A stretch of 42,127 bases of DNA from an uncultured Pelagibacteraceae bacterium. GTDB lineage: Bacteria; Pseudomonadota; Alphaproteobacteria; Pelagibacterales; Pelagibacteraceae. Positions 7,110 to 14,690 of the stretch are shown here, piece by piece. The notes under the pieces were generated by a model. The model was not told where the DNA came from and ran no database searches. It was given only the letters and a program-made list of their open reading frames with translations. The translations under genes were made by a program, and so were the position numbers. The stretch is taken from contig CABZLS010000011.1 in assembly GCA_902526645.1 (NCBI GenBank), forward strand, positions 1 to 42,127, in the 5' to 3' direction. Position 1 is the stretch's first letter. Each line of letters opens with the position of its first letter.

Positions 7110-8129
7110 ATGAATAAAACAGATGCATTAATAATAGGAGCAGGTCCTACAGGTTTGTTTACTGCACACCAATTAAAATTAATTGGTCTTGATTGTGAGG
7201 TAGTTGATAATTTGGATAAAATTGGTGGACAATGTATTGAGCTTTATCCAGACAAACCTATTTACGATATTCCAGCTGTTCCAGAGTGTACCGGAGAAGA
7301 ATTAACTAATAACTTAATTAATCAAATAAAACCTTTTGATATCAAATTTCATTTAAGTGAGAGAGTGGATGAGGTAAAAAAAGATGGAGATAACTGGATC
7401 GTTAAAACGAACAGTGGCACAACATTTCAAACTCCAAATGTAATCATAGCTGGTGGTGTTGGTTCATTTGAACCAAGAAAATTTCCTGTTAAAGAGTGTG
7501 AAAAATTTGAAGATCAATCAGTATTTTATTCAATTAAAGATAAAAAAATGTTTGAGGGAAAAACTATCACTATCTTCGGTGGTGGTGATAGTGCTTTAGA
7601 TTGGGCAGTAGAATTATCTAAAAACTCAAAAGTAAATCTTATTCACAGAAGAGATGAATTTAGAGGAGCTCAAGCCACTTTAGATAAAGTGAGACAATTA
7701 GCAAAAGAGGGAAAAATAAACCTTTTAACCAAATTTCAAATGATAGGAATAAAAGGAGAAAATAAATTAGAAAGCATAGATATAAAAAGTGATGACAAGG
7801 AAGTAAAAACACTCCAAACAGATTATGTTTTAGGTTTTTTTGGTTTGATTATGCAACTAGGTCCAATATCTAATTGGGGTCTAAATATAAATAAAAAAAC
7901 TATAGAAGTTGATACAGAAAAATTTGAGACTAATCAAAAAGGGATTTATGCTGTAGGTGATATATGTAGTTATCCTGGAAAATTAAAGTTAATTCTCTCA
8001 GGTTTTCACGAAGGCGCTTTAGCAGCACGAGCTTGCTTTAAATTAGCACGACCAAATGAAAAATATAGATTTGAATTTACAACATCATCTAAATCCATAA
8101 AAGAGCGTCTCGGTGTAAAAAGTGATTGA
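7110..8129 (+). CDS. Ferredoxin-NADP reductase, type II (thioredoxin-reductase-like)
   Basis: This 339-residue flavoprotein moves electrons between NADPH and ferredoxin. The N-terminal FAD motif is IIGAGPTGLFTAHQL (9-23), followed by IGGQCIELYPDKPIYDIP, which is characteristic of the TrxR-like FNR family. A second Rossmann motif, FGGGDSALDWA, binds NADPH, and YAVGDICSYPGKLKLI closes the FAD site. There is no CxxC redox pair as in true thioredoxin reductase, supporting the FNR assignment. Its ATG directly follows the ferredoxin stop, indicating one operon, and its end overlaps the glutathione-transferase start by 8 bp. Confidence 0.9.
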   Translation: MNKTDALIIGAGPTGLFTAHQLKLIGLDCEVVDNLDKIGGQCIELYPDKPIYDIPAVPECTGEELTNNLINQIKPFDIKFHLSERVDEVKKDGDNWIVKTNSGTTFQTPNVIIAGGVGSFEPRKFPVKECEKFEDQSVFYSIKDKKMFEGKTITIFGGGDSALDWAVELSKNSKVNLIHRRDEFRGAQATLDKVRQLAKEGKINLLTKFQMIGIKGENKLESIDIKSDDKEVKTLQTDYVLGFFGLIMQLGPISNWGLNINKKTIEVDTEKFETNQKGIYAVGDICSYPGKLKLILSGFHEGALAARACFKLARPNEKYRFEFTTSSKSIKERLGVKSD

Positions 8130-8748
8130 ACTTTTTTCAGCAAATACTCCTAATGGTAAAAAAATTAGTATTATGTTGGAGGAAATTGGTTACGACTATA
8201 AAGTAACCAAAATTGATATTAGTAATGGAGAGCAATTTAGAGAAGATTTTAAAAAGATAAGTCCTTTTAGTAAAATACCTGTAATAATTGATCATAAAAA
8301 AAACAAAACTATATTTGAATCTGGAGCGATCCTTATTTATTTAGCAGAACAAAGTGGTAAATTTTACAATAAAGAAAATAGAACTGAAATTAATCAATGG
8401 TTAATGGCACAGATGGGGTATGTTGGACCAATGTTGGGCCAACACCATCAGTTTCATCATTATAATCCCGGTAAAAGCAAATTTGCAGAAGATAGATATT
8501 TCAAAATTTCAAAAAGAATTTATCAGGAACTTGATGATGTTTTGTTAAAAACAAAATTTTTATCTGGTAAAGATTATACAATCGCAGATATCGGAACTTT
8601 TCCGTGGATTGCTCGTCATGAATGGCATGAAATTGGATTAAAAAAATACAAAAATTTAACAAGGTGGTATCTTGAAATATCCGAAAGAGATGCAGTTAAA
8701 AGAGGTTTTTCATTTATGGATAAAAATGAAATTTCACCAAAGCCCTAA
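8122..8748 (+). CDS. Glutathione S-transferase family protein
   Basis: The protein has 208 residues with an N-terminal thioredoxin-like domain (about 1-80) and a helical C-terminal domain. ELFSANTPNGKKISIMLEE resembles the Ure2/YghU-like GST subgroup (TPNGxK). The cis-proline segment FSKIPVI and the glutathione-binding FESGAILIYLAE, in place of 'ESxAIxxYL', are present. The start is GTG at 8122, overlapping the FNR stop, so it is the third gene of the ferredoxin operon. It could act in glutathione-dependent detoxification or disulfide reduction; the substrate is unknown. Confidence 0.85.
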   Translation: MIELFSANTPNGKKISIMLEEIGYDYKVTKIDISNGEQFREDFKKISPFSKIPVIIDHKKNKTIFESGAILIYLAEQSGKFYNKENRTEINQWLMAQMGYVGPMLGQHHQFHHYNPGKSKFAEDRYFKISKRIYQELDDVLLKTKFLSGKDYTIADIGTFPWIARHEWHEIGLKKYKNLTRWYLEISERDAVKRGFSFMDKNEISPKP

Positions 8749-8853
8749 TTAATTCATAGAATTCAACAATCTAAATAATGACGCAAAAATACCATAACCA
8801 GAAAGTTCAATTGCCAAGACCGCAATAATTATTAAAATTAATTTCTTATTCAT
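8749..8853 (-). CDS. Tiny hypothetical membrane peptide (34 aa)
   Basis: Minus-strand ATG at 8853-8851 opens a 34-codon frame ending TAA at 8751-8749. It starts MNKKLILIIIAVLAIEL and is a single hydrophobic segment with a lysine-rich amino end, suggesting one membrane helix. Its ATG overlaps the TGA of the upstream 42-codon frame as ATGA, and the end comes right after the convergent glutathione-transferase stop. No function is recognised. The stop-start overlap and full use of the gap argue for a real gene, but the short length leaves doubt. Confidence 0.55.
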   Translation of the reverse strand: MNKKLILIIIAVLAIELSGYGIFASLFRLLNSMN

Positions 8854-8978
8854 CTGCTAAATACAAATATTAATAGAAGTATCCAAAAAAAGGCATAATA
8901 AAAATAAATATATTTTTTAGTAAAATTGTAAGTGATTGGATTATGAATAGTTTTCTTTTTTTTTCTTTTTTTAGTCAT
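8850..8978 (-). CDS. Small hypothetical membrane protein (42 aa) downstream of dksA
   Basis: The most likely start is the ATG at 8978-8976, which overlaps the dksA-like stop codon as ATGACTAA. A longer in-frame start would lie deep inside dksA. The product begins MTKKRKKKKTIHNP, a very basic head, and ends with an aromatic-rich hydrophobic stretch (YIYFYYAFFWILLLIFVF), so it is probably a single-helix inner-membrane protein with its basic end in the cytoplasm. It sits between the DksA homologue and the 34-aa peptide in what looks like a translationally coupled trio. I do not recognise a family. Confidence 0.55.
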   Translation of the reverse strand: MTKKRKKKKTIHNPITYNFTKKYIYFYYAFFWILLLIFVFSR

Positions 8979-9495
8979 CAGCGTGAACCTTTTCATCTTT
9001 TTCATGTTTTTCCTGAGCAGCAATTGTATATTTTGCAACTGGTCTAGCCATTAGTCTTTTTAACCCAATTGGTTCAGCAGTATCTAAACAATAACCATAT
9101 GTATCCTCTCTTATTCTGGCTAATGCCTTATCAATTTCTGATATTAGTTTAATTTGTCTATTTATTGCCTTCATTTCTACATTTTTATCCGTATAAGAAC
9201 TAGCTTGATCTACAATGTCCGCAGAAATACTATTGTCGTCCATACTTCCATTATAAAGAGCTTCATTATTTGATTTAACTAAATCTTTTTTCCATTCTTG
9301 AAGTTTTATTCTGAAATAAATTTTATGTTTTTCGCACATATATTTTTCAGTTTCTTTTGGAATATACGTTTTAGAAATTTTGATAGGCGCTTTACTAACC
9401 TCTTTTGTTTTTAGGATTGTTTTAGGCTTAGTTTTACTTACAACTTTTCTTTTAGTTTTGGTAACTTTTTTTTTTACTTTATTGATTTTAGGCAT
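8971..9495 (-). CDS. dksA: DksA/TraR-family RNA polymerase regulator with degenerate zinc finger
   Basis: DksA enters the RNA polymerase secondary channel and, with ppGpp, resets transcription in starvation. This 174-residue version has a lysine/threonine-rich, probably disordered head (1-45), a coiled coil (about 52-130) with the acidic tip D93-I-V-D96, equivalent to the functional DxxD of E. coli DksA, and a C-terminal globular part YGYCLDTAEPIGLKRLMARP. Only Cys136 of the four zinc ligands remains; the others are Thr139, Thr157 and Ala160. Alphaproteobacterial DksA proteins with missing cysteines are known, so it is probably functional without zinc. It heads a three-gene minus-strand unit with two tiny membrane ORFs. 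Confidence 0.88.
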   Translation of the reverse strand: MPKINKVKKKVTKTKRKVVSKTKPKTILKTKEVSKAPIKISKTYIPKETEKYMCEKHKIYFRIKLQEWKKDLVKSNNEALYNGSMDDNSISADIVDQASSYTDKNVEMKAINRQIKLISEIDKALARIREDTYGYCLDTAEPIGLKRLMARPVAKYTIAAQEKHEKDEKVHADD

Positions 9496-9573
9496 TATTC
9501 AATTTGAATTCGAGGAAGTATATTCAGCAAATTAAGGGTGTCAAGCAACGTTAATTATTGTAAATATTAAATT

Positions 9574-10896
9574 ATGAATGTTTTGAATCGAAATATTAAT
9601 AATATATTTTTTATTTTTCTATTATCACACCTAATAACTTGGACACTGATTCCCTCGTTAACAAATAAAAATTTACCATTAGACACCATTGAAGCTTTAG
9701 CATGGGGCAGTAATTTAGATTGGGGATTTAATAAACATCCACCTATGAGTGCTTTTTTTTCTGAGATTTTTTTTCAGATTTTTGGTTCGCAAGACTGGGC
9801 TTATTATTTATTAAGTCAAATATTTGTAGTGATTGCTTTTTACTTTGTCTTTAAATTTGCATTTGAGATTTTTGAGGATATTAAGCTAAGTTTAATCTCT
9901 GTTTTATTATTAGTATCTATTTATTTTTTTAATTTCACAACTCCTGAATTTAATGTAAATATTTGTCAATTACCTTTCTGGTCGTTGGTTGTATTTTATT
10001 CATGGAAAATTTATTCTTCACAAAAAATAAAATTTTTGGATTGTTTTTTAGTTGGTTTTTTTGCTGCAATTGGATTCTTATCAAAATATTTGTTTATCTA
10101 TATTTTAATATCTATTGATTTATTGTTTATTTATTTAATTTTTATTAAAAAAACTAAGAAATTTGATTTCAAATATTTGATTACAATTGAAGTTTTTTTA
10201 GTTTTACTAGTACCTCATTTAATTTGGCTTATTAACAATGATTTCATAACAATATCTTATGGATTAAATCGAGCAGGATTAGAAAGTTCAAGCTTTTTAG
10301 ACCATTTAAAATATCCAATAATATTTTTATTAAAACAGATTGGAATATTAATCCCTTTTTCTTTTTTAATTTGGCTACTTACTAAAAAAATAAAATTCAG
10401 GTTTAATATGAAAGACAAAAAACTTATATTTTTGCTATTTATAAATCTGATGCCAATTTTTTTGATATTTCTAACATCTCTTATTACAGGCTCACAAATT
10501 AGAACAATGTGGATGACACCTTTTTATTTATTTTTTGGAGTTTTGTTTTTGTATTTCTTAAAGCCACAAATTAATTTAAAAAAAATTAACTCATTTTTTT
10601 ATGGATTTTTATTTCTATTTTTTTTTTCACCAATTATTTATTCTTATGTCTCAATATCTCAAACAGATAAACGAACAGATTATCCTGGAAAAGAAATAGC
10701 ATTAAAAACTCAATATTTATGGGATCTAGATTTTGATAAAGAAATTCAATTTGTAACAGGCGATGAGTGGAAAGCTGGTAATCTTTCTTATCATCTAAAA
10801 TCTAGACCAAAGTGGGAAGGTTTAAATAATCCAGATATTTTAAATAATTCATCACAGTTTATTTGTGTGAGTGATGTTTGTTTGGGAAGATATTAA
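9574..10896 (+). CDS. GT39/ArnT-like polyprenyl-phosphate-dependent membrane glycosyltransferase
   Basis: This is a 440-residue multi-spanning protein (about 10 hydrophobic segments) with a soluble C-terminal end. The first periplasmic loop carries LDTIEALAWG (Asp37, Glu40) and, at 54-57, KHPP, which match the PMT_2/ArnT family of GT-C enzymes. These transfer a sugar from an undecaprenyl-phosphate donor to a lipid, glycan or protein on the outer face of the inner membrane. The next gene, a GT2 enzyme with C-terminal membrane helices, is a plausible maker of the lipid-linked donor. Very AT-rich, with many Phe and Ile residues. The acceptor is unknown. Confidence 0.8.
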   Translation: MNVLNRNINNIFFIFLLSHLITWTLIPSLTNKNLPLDTIEALAWGSNLDWGFNKHPPMSAFFSEIFFQIFGSQDWAYYLLSQIFVVIAFYFVFKFAFEIFEDIKLSLISVLLLVSIYFFNFTTPEFNVNICQLPFWSLVVFYSWKIYSSQKIKFLDCFLVGFFAAIGFLSKYLFIYILISIDLLFIYLIFIKKTKKFDFKYLITIEVFLVLLVPHLIWLINNDFITISYGLNRAGLESSSFLDHLKYPIIFLLKQIGILIPFSFLIWLLTKKIKFRFNMKDKKLIFLLFINLMPIFLIFLTSLITGSQIRTMWMTPFYLFFGVLFLYFLKPQINLKKINSFFYGFLFLFFFSPIIYSYVSISQTDKRTDYPGKEIALKTQYLWDLDFDKEIQFVTGDEWKAGNLSYHLKSRPKWEGLNNPDILNNSSQFICVSDVCLGRY

Positions 10897-10913
10897 TATT
10901 CAAAATTATAATT

Positions 10914-11783
10914 ATGAAAATAAAAATTTTAGTTCCAATTTATAATGACTGGAAATCTATAAATAAATTATTAGAAAGTATAAATTTGAATATATCGAAT
11001 TTAAATCATGAATTTTCAGTAATTATTGTAAATGATGCTTCAACACATGATCGTCATGAAGAACAAAAAACGTTTGAAAATATCAATTCAATAAAAATTC
11101 TAAATATGAAAATTAATCAAGGTCATGCAAGATGTATTGCTACTGGGTTGAAGTATATTTTTGAAAAAGAGGATTTTGATTATGTAATTCCAATGGATGG
11201 TGATGGAGAGGATAGGCCTGAAGAGATAAAAGAATTTATTAGTCAAATTGAAAATTCAAACAATCAACCAATAGTTGGTGAACGAGTAAAAAGATCAGAA
11301 AAATTTATTTTTAAATTTTGTTATCAATTACATAAATTAATTACATTAATTTTTACAGGCAAATCTATTAAATTTGGTAATTTTTCTTGTATACCTAAAG
11401 ATATTGTTGAAAAAATGATTAATGAAAAAGCAACATGGAACAGTTATTCTGGGTCGTTAAAAAAAATACAGAATAACTTGTTAGCGATTAGATCAATTAG
11501 AGGATCGCGATATTTTGGTCCTTCGAAAATGAGTTTTTATAATTTAGTAAAACACTCTTTATCTATAATAAGTGTCTTTAGAAAAATTTTTTTAATCCGT
11601 TCTGCATTATTCATAATTCTTTATATTCTATTAATAAAAAGTAATGCTTCAGTTGTAACAGCAATACCATTAGTTTTTCTCTTAATAGCTGTTTATGCAG
11701 TTTCAAATTTAGCTTTAAGAGAAAATATGGACGAATTTGATAAATCTTTATCAAATATAAATGATATTGATTATATTAAGTAG
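10914..11783 (+). CDS. GT2 family glycosyltransferase with C-terminal membrane anchor
   Basis: 289 residues from the ATG at 10914, which begins the canonical GT-A strand MKIKILVPIYNDW; a TTG 36 bp upstream is in frame but adds only non-conserved residues overlapping the previous gene. Motifs are VNDASTHD at about 42-49, the DxD region PMDGDGEDRPEE and a GT2-type NFSC acceptor region. Two hydrophobic helices lie near the C-terminus. This resembles polyprenyl-phosphate glycosyltransferases of the DPM1/ArnC type, which would supply the GT39-like neighbour. The stop TAG is immediately followed by the ATG of the lyase-like gene (11784), indicating one operon. The sugar specificity is not predictable. 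Confidence 0.82.
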   Translation: MKIKILVPIYNDWKSINKLLESINLNISNLNHEFSVIIVNDASTHDRHEEQKTFENINSIKILNMKINQGHARCIATGLKYIFEKEDFDYVIPMDGDGEDRPEEIKEFISQIENSNNQPIVGERVKRSEKFIFKFCYQLHKLITLIFTGKSIKFGNFSCIPKDIVEKMINEKATWNSYSGSLKKIQNNLLAIRSIRGSRYFGPSKMSFYNLVKHSLSIISVFRKIFLIRSALFIILYILLIKSNASVVTAIPLVFLLIAVYAVSNLALRENMDEFDKSLSNINDIDYIK

Positions 11784-12974
11784 ATGAAAAGATTTATAAT
11801 AATTATTTTATTATTATTTAATTCAAATTTTTCTTACGCAGATTTTAAGCAAATCAAAAAAAAAGCTGAAGTCAATAATCCAGAAATTATTTTTCCAATA
11901 CCTAAAAAATTAAATAAATGTATTTCTGATATGTATGTAAATAAGACAAATAATCCTGTATTGCCAGTAATTAAAGTTGATGCACCATCTGGCTATGGCC
12001 TTGATAATAGATTTATGAGTGCTTTAAACAAGTTTGAAAATTTTAAACGTCCTTGTGGTGGTGGAAATGTTGAAGCTTGTGAGAATGTTAAGAGAGTAAT
12101 TTTGGATTGGGCAAAAGCAGATGCAGCACAAAGAAAAGGACCTTCTGATCATGAAGCAAAACATTGGAATGATACTTTAACAATTAACCTTTGGATTGCT
12201 TCCCCAATGATGGCTGGATATTCATTCGCAAAACAGAGAATAAATATCTCTGATGAAGAGGACAAAATTATCAAAAATTGGTTTAAGAAAATTGTAAAAA
12301 AAAATCAGCATCTCATGTATGAATTAAAAACATACAAACAGGGTACGCAAGCAGCTGGTGTTCCTAGAAGTGCACATAATCATGCACTATCCTCAGCGAT
12401 TAGCCATATGCAGTTAGGTATTCTGCTTAATGATAACAAATTATTTAGAAAAGCTTTTAGAAATTACGAGGCTGCTATTAAATACCAAAGAAAAGATGGG
12501 AGCATGCCCATTGAAACTAGAAGAGGTGGAAGGGCAATGTTTTATCAAGGAAGAGCCATGACTGCATTAACTGCAATAGCAATTATTGCTGAAAACCAAG
12601 GTTACAACATTTGGGATTTTGACCATAAAGGAAAGACTTTTCATAATATTGTTAAATTTTTTATAGATTTTACAGAGAACAATGAGATTGTTTTTAAATA
12701 TGCTAAAGAGATGAAAGCCCCAGGACCCGCAAAAGATTACAAAAGACAGGATCTTGATGGTAGTTCGAGTAGTCATTGGGGTTGGCTTTATGCGTATGCA
12801 ACACGATTTCCAGATCATGAAAATATTCAAAGACTAAAAAAATGGTCTACTGACTATAAAGATTTAAATAATTATCAAAGAAAAATAATTTCTAATTTTG
12901 ATAATATTCTTAAAAGAAATGCAGGTACATCTTCTTGGACTATAGTAGAGCCAAGATGTCACTTTACTAAATAG
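11784..12974 (+). CDS. Secreted alginate-lyase-like protein (PL5-type fold)
   Basis: 396 residues with a signal peptide (1-19, ...NFSYA). The central region resembles the alginate lyase superfamily (AlgL/A1-III): SAHNHALSSAISHMQLG (196-212), then DGSMPIETRRGGRAMFYQ (238-255) and AIAIIAENQGYN. Asn199, His200, Arg247 and Tyr254 keep the exact spacing of the catalytic Asn191/His192/Arg239/Tyr246 I recall for Sphingomonas A1-III, so beta-elimination chemistry on a uronate polymer is plausible. It would act in the periplasm, either on imported oligosaccharide or in turnover of a self-made polymer built by the two glycosyltransferases upstream. The true substrate is unknown. The 3' end overlaps convergent umuC by 8 bp. 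Confidence 0.7.
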   Translation: MKRFIIIILLLFNSNFSYADFKQIKKKAEVNNPEIIFPIPKKLNKCISDMYVNKTNNPVLPVIKVDAPSGYGLDNRFMSALNKFENFKRPCGGGNVEACENVKRVILDWAKADAAQRKGPSDHEAKHWNDTLTINLWIASPMMAGYSFAKQRINISDEEDKIIKNWFKKIVKKNQHLMYELKTYKQGTQAAGVPRSAHNHALSSAISHMQLGILLNDNKLFRKAFRNYEAAIKYQRKDGSMPIETRRGGRAMFYQGRAMTALTAIAIIAENQGYNIWDFDHKGKTFHNIVKFFIDFTENNEIVFKYAKEMKAPGPAKDYKRQDLDGSSSSHWGWLYAYATRFPDHENIQRLKKWSTDYKDLNNYQRKIISNFDNILKRNAGTSSWTIVEPRCHFTK

Positions 12975-14247
12975 CTTTGATTGTTGGCAAACAATAAAAA
13001 TCAGCTGTATCTATTTTAGAGGAATATTGTCTTCTCATATTCCATTTTTTATGTACACCAGCACTAGCAATACTTAAGGTTGATCTTCCATATCTATAAT
13101 TAGTATTATCAATTGATCGCATTAAACTTTTTATCTTTTCATCTTTTTCTGATGAAAATAAATTTTTTCTGCCGTCATCGTTACGTAGTCCTGTAAGCAT
13201 GACACCTGCTTTCTGATATCGATATCCATCTTTGAAAATACTTTCTAAAATTGAGACTGCAGTTTTAACAGTTTCAATACTATTATTTGTTGCAATTGGA
13301 AAATCAATTGTCTTTGCATTTGAATAATAACCGTAGTCTCTTTGAAAAGGACTAGTTCTGACAAAAACTGTGATTGCTTTTGCAACTAAAGACTCTGATC
13401 TAATTTTCTCAGATGCATTTAAACAATAGTTTGCGACCGCTTCTTTTAGTTCTTGAAATTTTTCAATTCTCTTTCCGAATGATCTTGAAACTACACAGCT
13501 CTTTCTTTTTGTTTGTGTTGTCTCTAAACCAATACATGGTACTCCTCTTAGTTCCATTGCAGTTCTTGAACTTAAAACGTTCGAACATTTTTTTATCCAG
13601 GTATTAGATTTATTCTTAAGTTGTTTTGCATTATAAATTCCATTCTTTTGATAAAACCTCGTAAGTTGTCTACCAACGCCCCAAACATCATTGATTTCAA
13701 CTTTTTCTAAAATAGGATCTAAATTCTCAATACCAATTAAACTTGTTACTCCTGATTGTTTTTTCTTTGCAATATGATTTGCAACTTTACTTAAAGTTTT
13801 GGTTTTAGCGATACCGATACTAGTTGGAATACCAGTCCATTGTAAAACAGTTTCTCTAATTTCTCTTCCAACTTTTTCAACCTCTGAGTCTGGAAAATTA
13901 GATAAATCTATAAATGCTTCATCAATTGAATACACTTCTATTTCAGTATTAAATCTTTTCAGAGTTCTCATTACCCTTCTAGATAAATCTCCATATAAAG
14001 AGTAATTTGATGAAAAAACTTCAACTTTATTTTTAACAATAATATCTTTTGCCTTAAAATAAGGTTCACCCATTTTGATCCCCAATGCTTTTGCTTCATT
14101 AGATCTAGAGATGATACAACCATCATTATTAGATAACACTACAACAGGTTTTTTTCTTATTTTTGGATTAAATAATCTTTCACATGAAACATAGAAAGAA
14201 TTACAATCAACTAAGCCTATTTTTTTAGTAGGTTGAATGGATGACAT
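12967..14247 (-). CDS. umuC: DNA polymerase V catalytic subunit UmuC (Y-family)
   Basis: This error-prone translesion polymerase works with cleaved UmuD. The 426-residue length matches E. coli UmuC. It has LVDCNSFYVSCERLFNP at the N-terminus with the first metal-binding Asp, YSIDEAFIDLS with the catalytic Asp-Glu pair, helix-hairpin-helix region VWGVGRQLTRFY, and a little-finger domain. KNLFS near residue 365 may be the beta-clamp-binding motif, as in other UmuC proteins. It overlaps the umuD reading frame by 23 bp and lies in the SOS-controlled pair. Such polymerases are often carried by accessory DNA, and its flanks (glycan genes, GFA protein) fit an accessory region. Confidence 0.95.
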   Translation of the reverse strand: MSSIQPTKKIGLVDCNSFYVSCERLFNPKIRKKPVVVLSNNDGCIISRSNEAKALGIKMGEPYFKAKDIIVKNKVEVFSSNYSLYGDLSRRVMRTLKRFNTEIEVYSIDEAFIDLSNFPDSEVEKVGREIRETVLQWTGIPTSIGIAKTKTLSKVANHIAKKKQSGVTSLIGIENLDPILEKVEINDVWGVGRQLTRFYQKNGIYNAKQLKNKSNTWIKKCSNVLSSRTAMELRGVPCIGLETTQTKRKSCVVSRSFGKRIEKFQELKEAVANYCLNASEKIRSESLVAKAITVFVRTSPFQRDYGYYSNAKTIDFPIATNNSIETVKTAVSILESIFKDGYRYQKAGVMLTGLRNDDGRKNLFSSEKDEKIKSLMRSIDNTNYRYGRSTLSIASAGVHKKWNMRRQYSSKIDTADFYCLPTIKAI

Positions 14248-14620
14248 AAGTCACAACCCCCCAAATAAAAACATCTTCTTCTTCATTAATTAAAATTCTA
14301 TTAGAAAAATCTTTAGACCCAGATGATAAAAATTTTTTATCTCTTTCTTGAACTAAAGTTTTAACTACAAGCTCATCATGAACATTTGCAATAACCGTTG
14401 AAAAGTTTTTTGGTTTTAAACTTTTATCGACAACTAATAAGTCTCCATCATTAATCCCAACATCGACCATGGATTTGCCCTGAACTCTGATGATGAAAGT
14501 AGCTGGAACATTTTTGATTAAATGCATGTTCAGATCGATATCTTCTTCGATATAATCAGTGGCAGGTGAGGGAAAACCAGCGCCAGCTTTATGTAGATAA
14601 TAGGGAATAGTTAGTTTCAT
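14225..14620 (-). CDS. umuD: UmuD, self-cleaving polymerase V subunit (S24 peptidase)
   Basis: The protein is a LexA-type serine-lysine peptidase that cuts itself when RecA filaments form and then activates UmuC. It has KAGAGFPSPATDYIEE near the N-terminus (cleavage between Ala14 and Gly15, corresponding to Cys-Gly in E. coli), the nucleophile Ser50 in GKSM and Lys87 in VVKTL. I place the start at 14620 (131 residues, MKLTIPYYLH): a promoter and a perfect SOS box occupy the DNA just upstream, and the longer frame from 14650 would start within the promoter spacer. It lacks a LexA DNA-binding domain. It overlaps umuC by 23 bp. Confidence 0.92.
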   Translation of the reverse strand: MKLTIPYYLHKAGAGFPSPATDYIEEDIDLNMHLIKNVPATFIIRVQGKSMVDVGINDGDLLVVDKSLKPKNFSTVIANVHDELVVKTLVQERDKKFLSSGSKDFSNRILINEEEDVFIWGVVTYVIHSTY

Positions 14621-14635
14621 GTTCTTGTTTTGTTC
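14621..14635 (-). promoter_or_regulatory. SOS/LexA box of umuDC (GAAC-N7-GAAC)
   Basis: The minus strand reads GAACAAAACAAGAAC, a perfect match to the alphaproteobacterial LexA operator GAAC-N7-GAAC (GTTC-N7-GTTC on the other strand). It sits between the -10 box and the umuD ATG, directly covering the predicted transcription start, so a bound repressor would block initiation. Confidence 0.8.
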
Positions 14636-14638
14636 TAA

Positions 14639-14667
14639 TTTATAGCCCATTTATACAATGCACGCAA
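14639..14667 (-). promoter_or_regulatory. umuDC promoter
   Basis: On the minus strand, TTGCGT (14667-14662) and TATAAA (14644-14639) are separated by exactly 17 bp. The predicted +1 falls within the SOS box, about 13 nt before the umuD ATG. Box, spacing and start codon are mutually consistent, which raises confidence beyond a chance AT-rich match. Confidence 0.6.
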
Positions 14668-14690
14668 GAGGTTGTATTTTGAGTCCGTAA

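Noticed and set aside
9494..9506. ATTCAATTTGAAT inverted repeat between dksA and the GT39 gene
   Set aside because: A short all-AT-type symmetry overlapping the dksA start; expected by chance at this base composition.
14621..14650. Longer umuD start at 14650, which would put the cleavage site at residues 24/25 as in E. coli
   Set aside because: The ATG lies within the 17-bp promoter spacer and the added residues are encoded by the SOS box; the match in numbering is coincidental.
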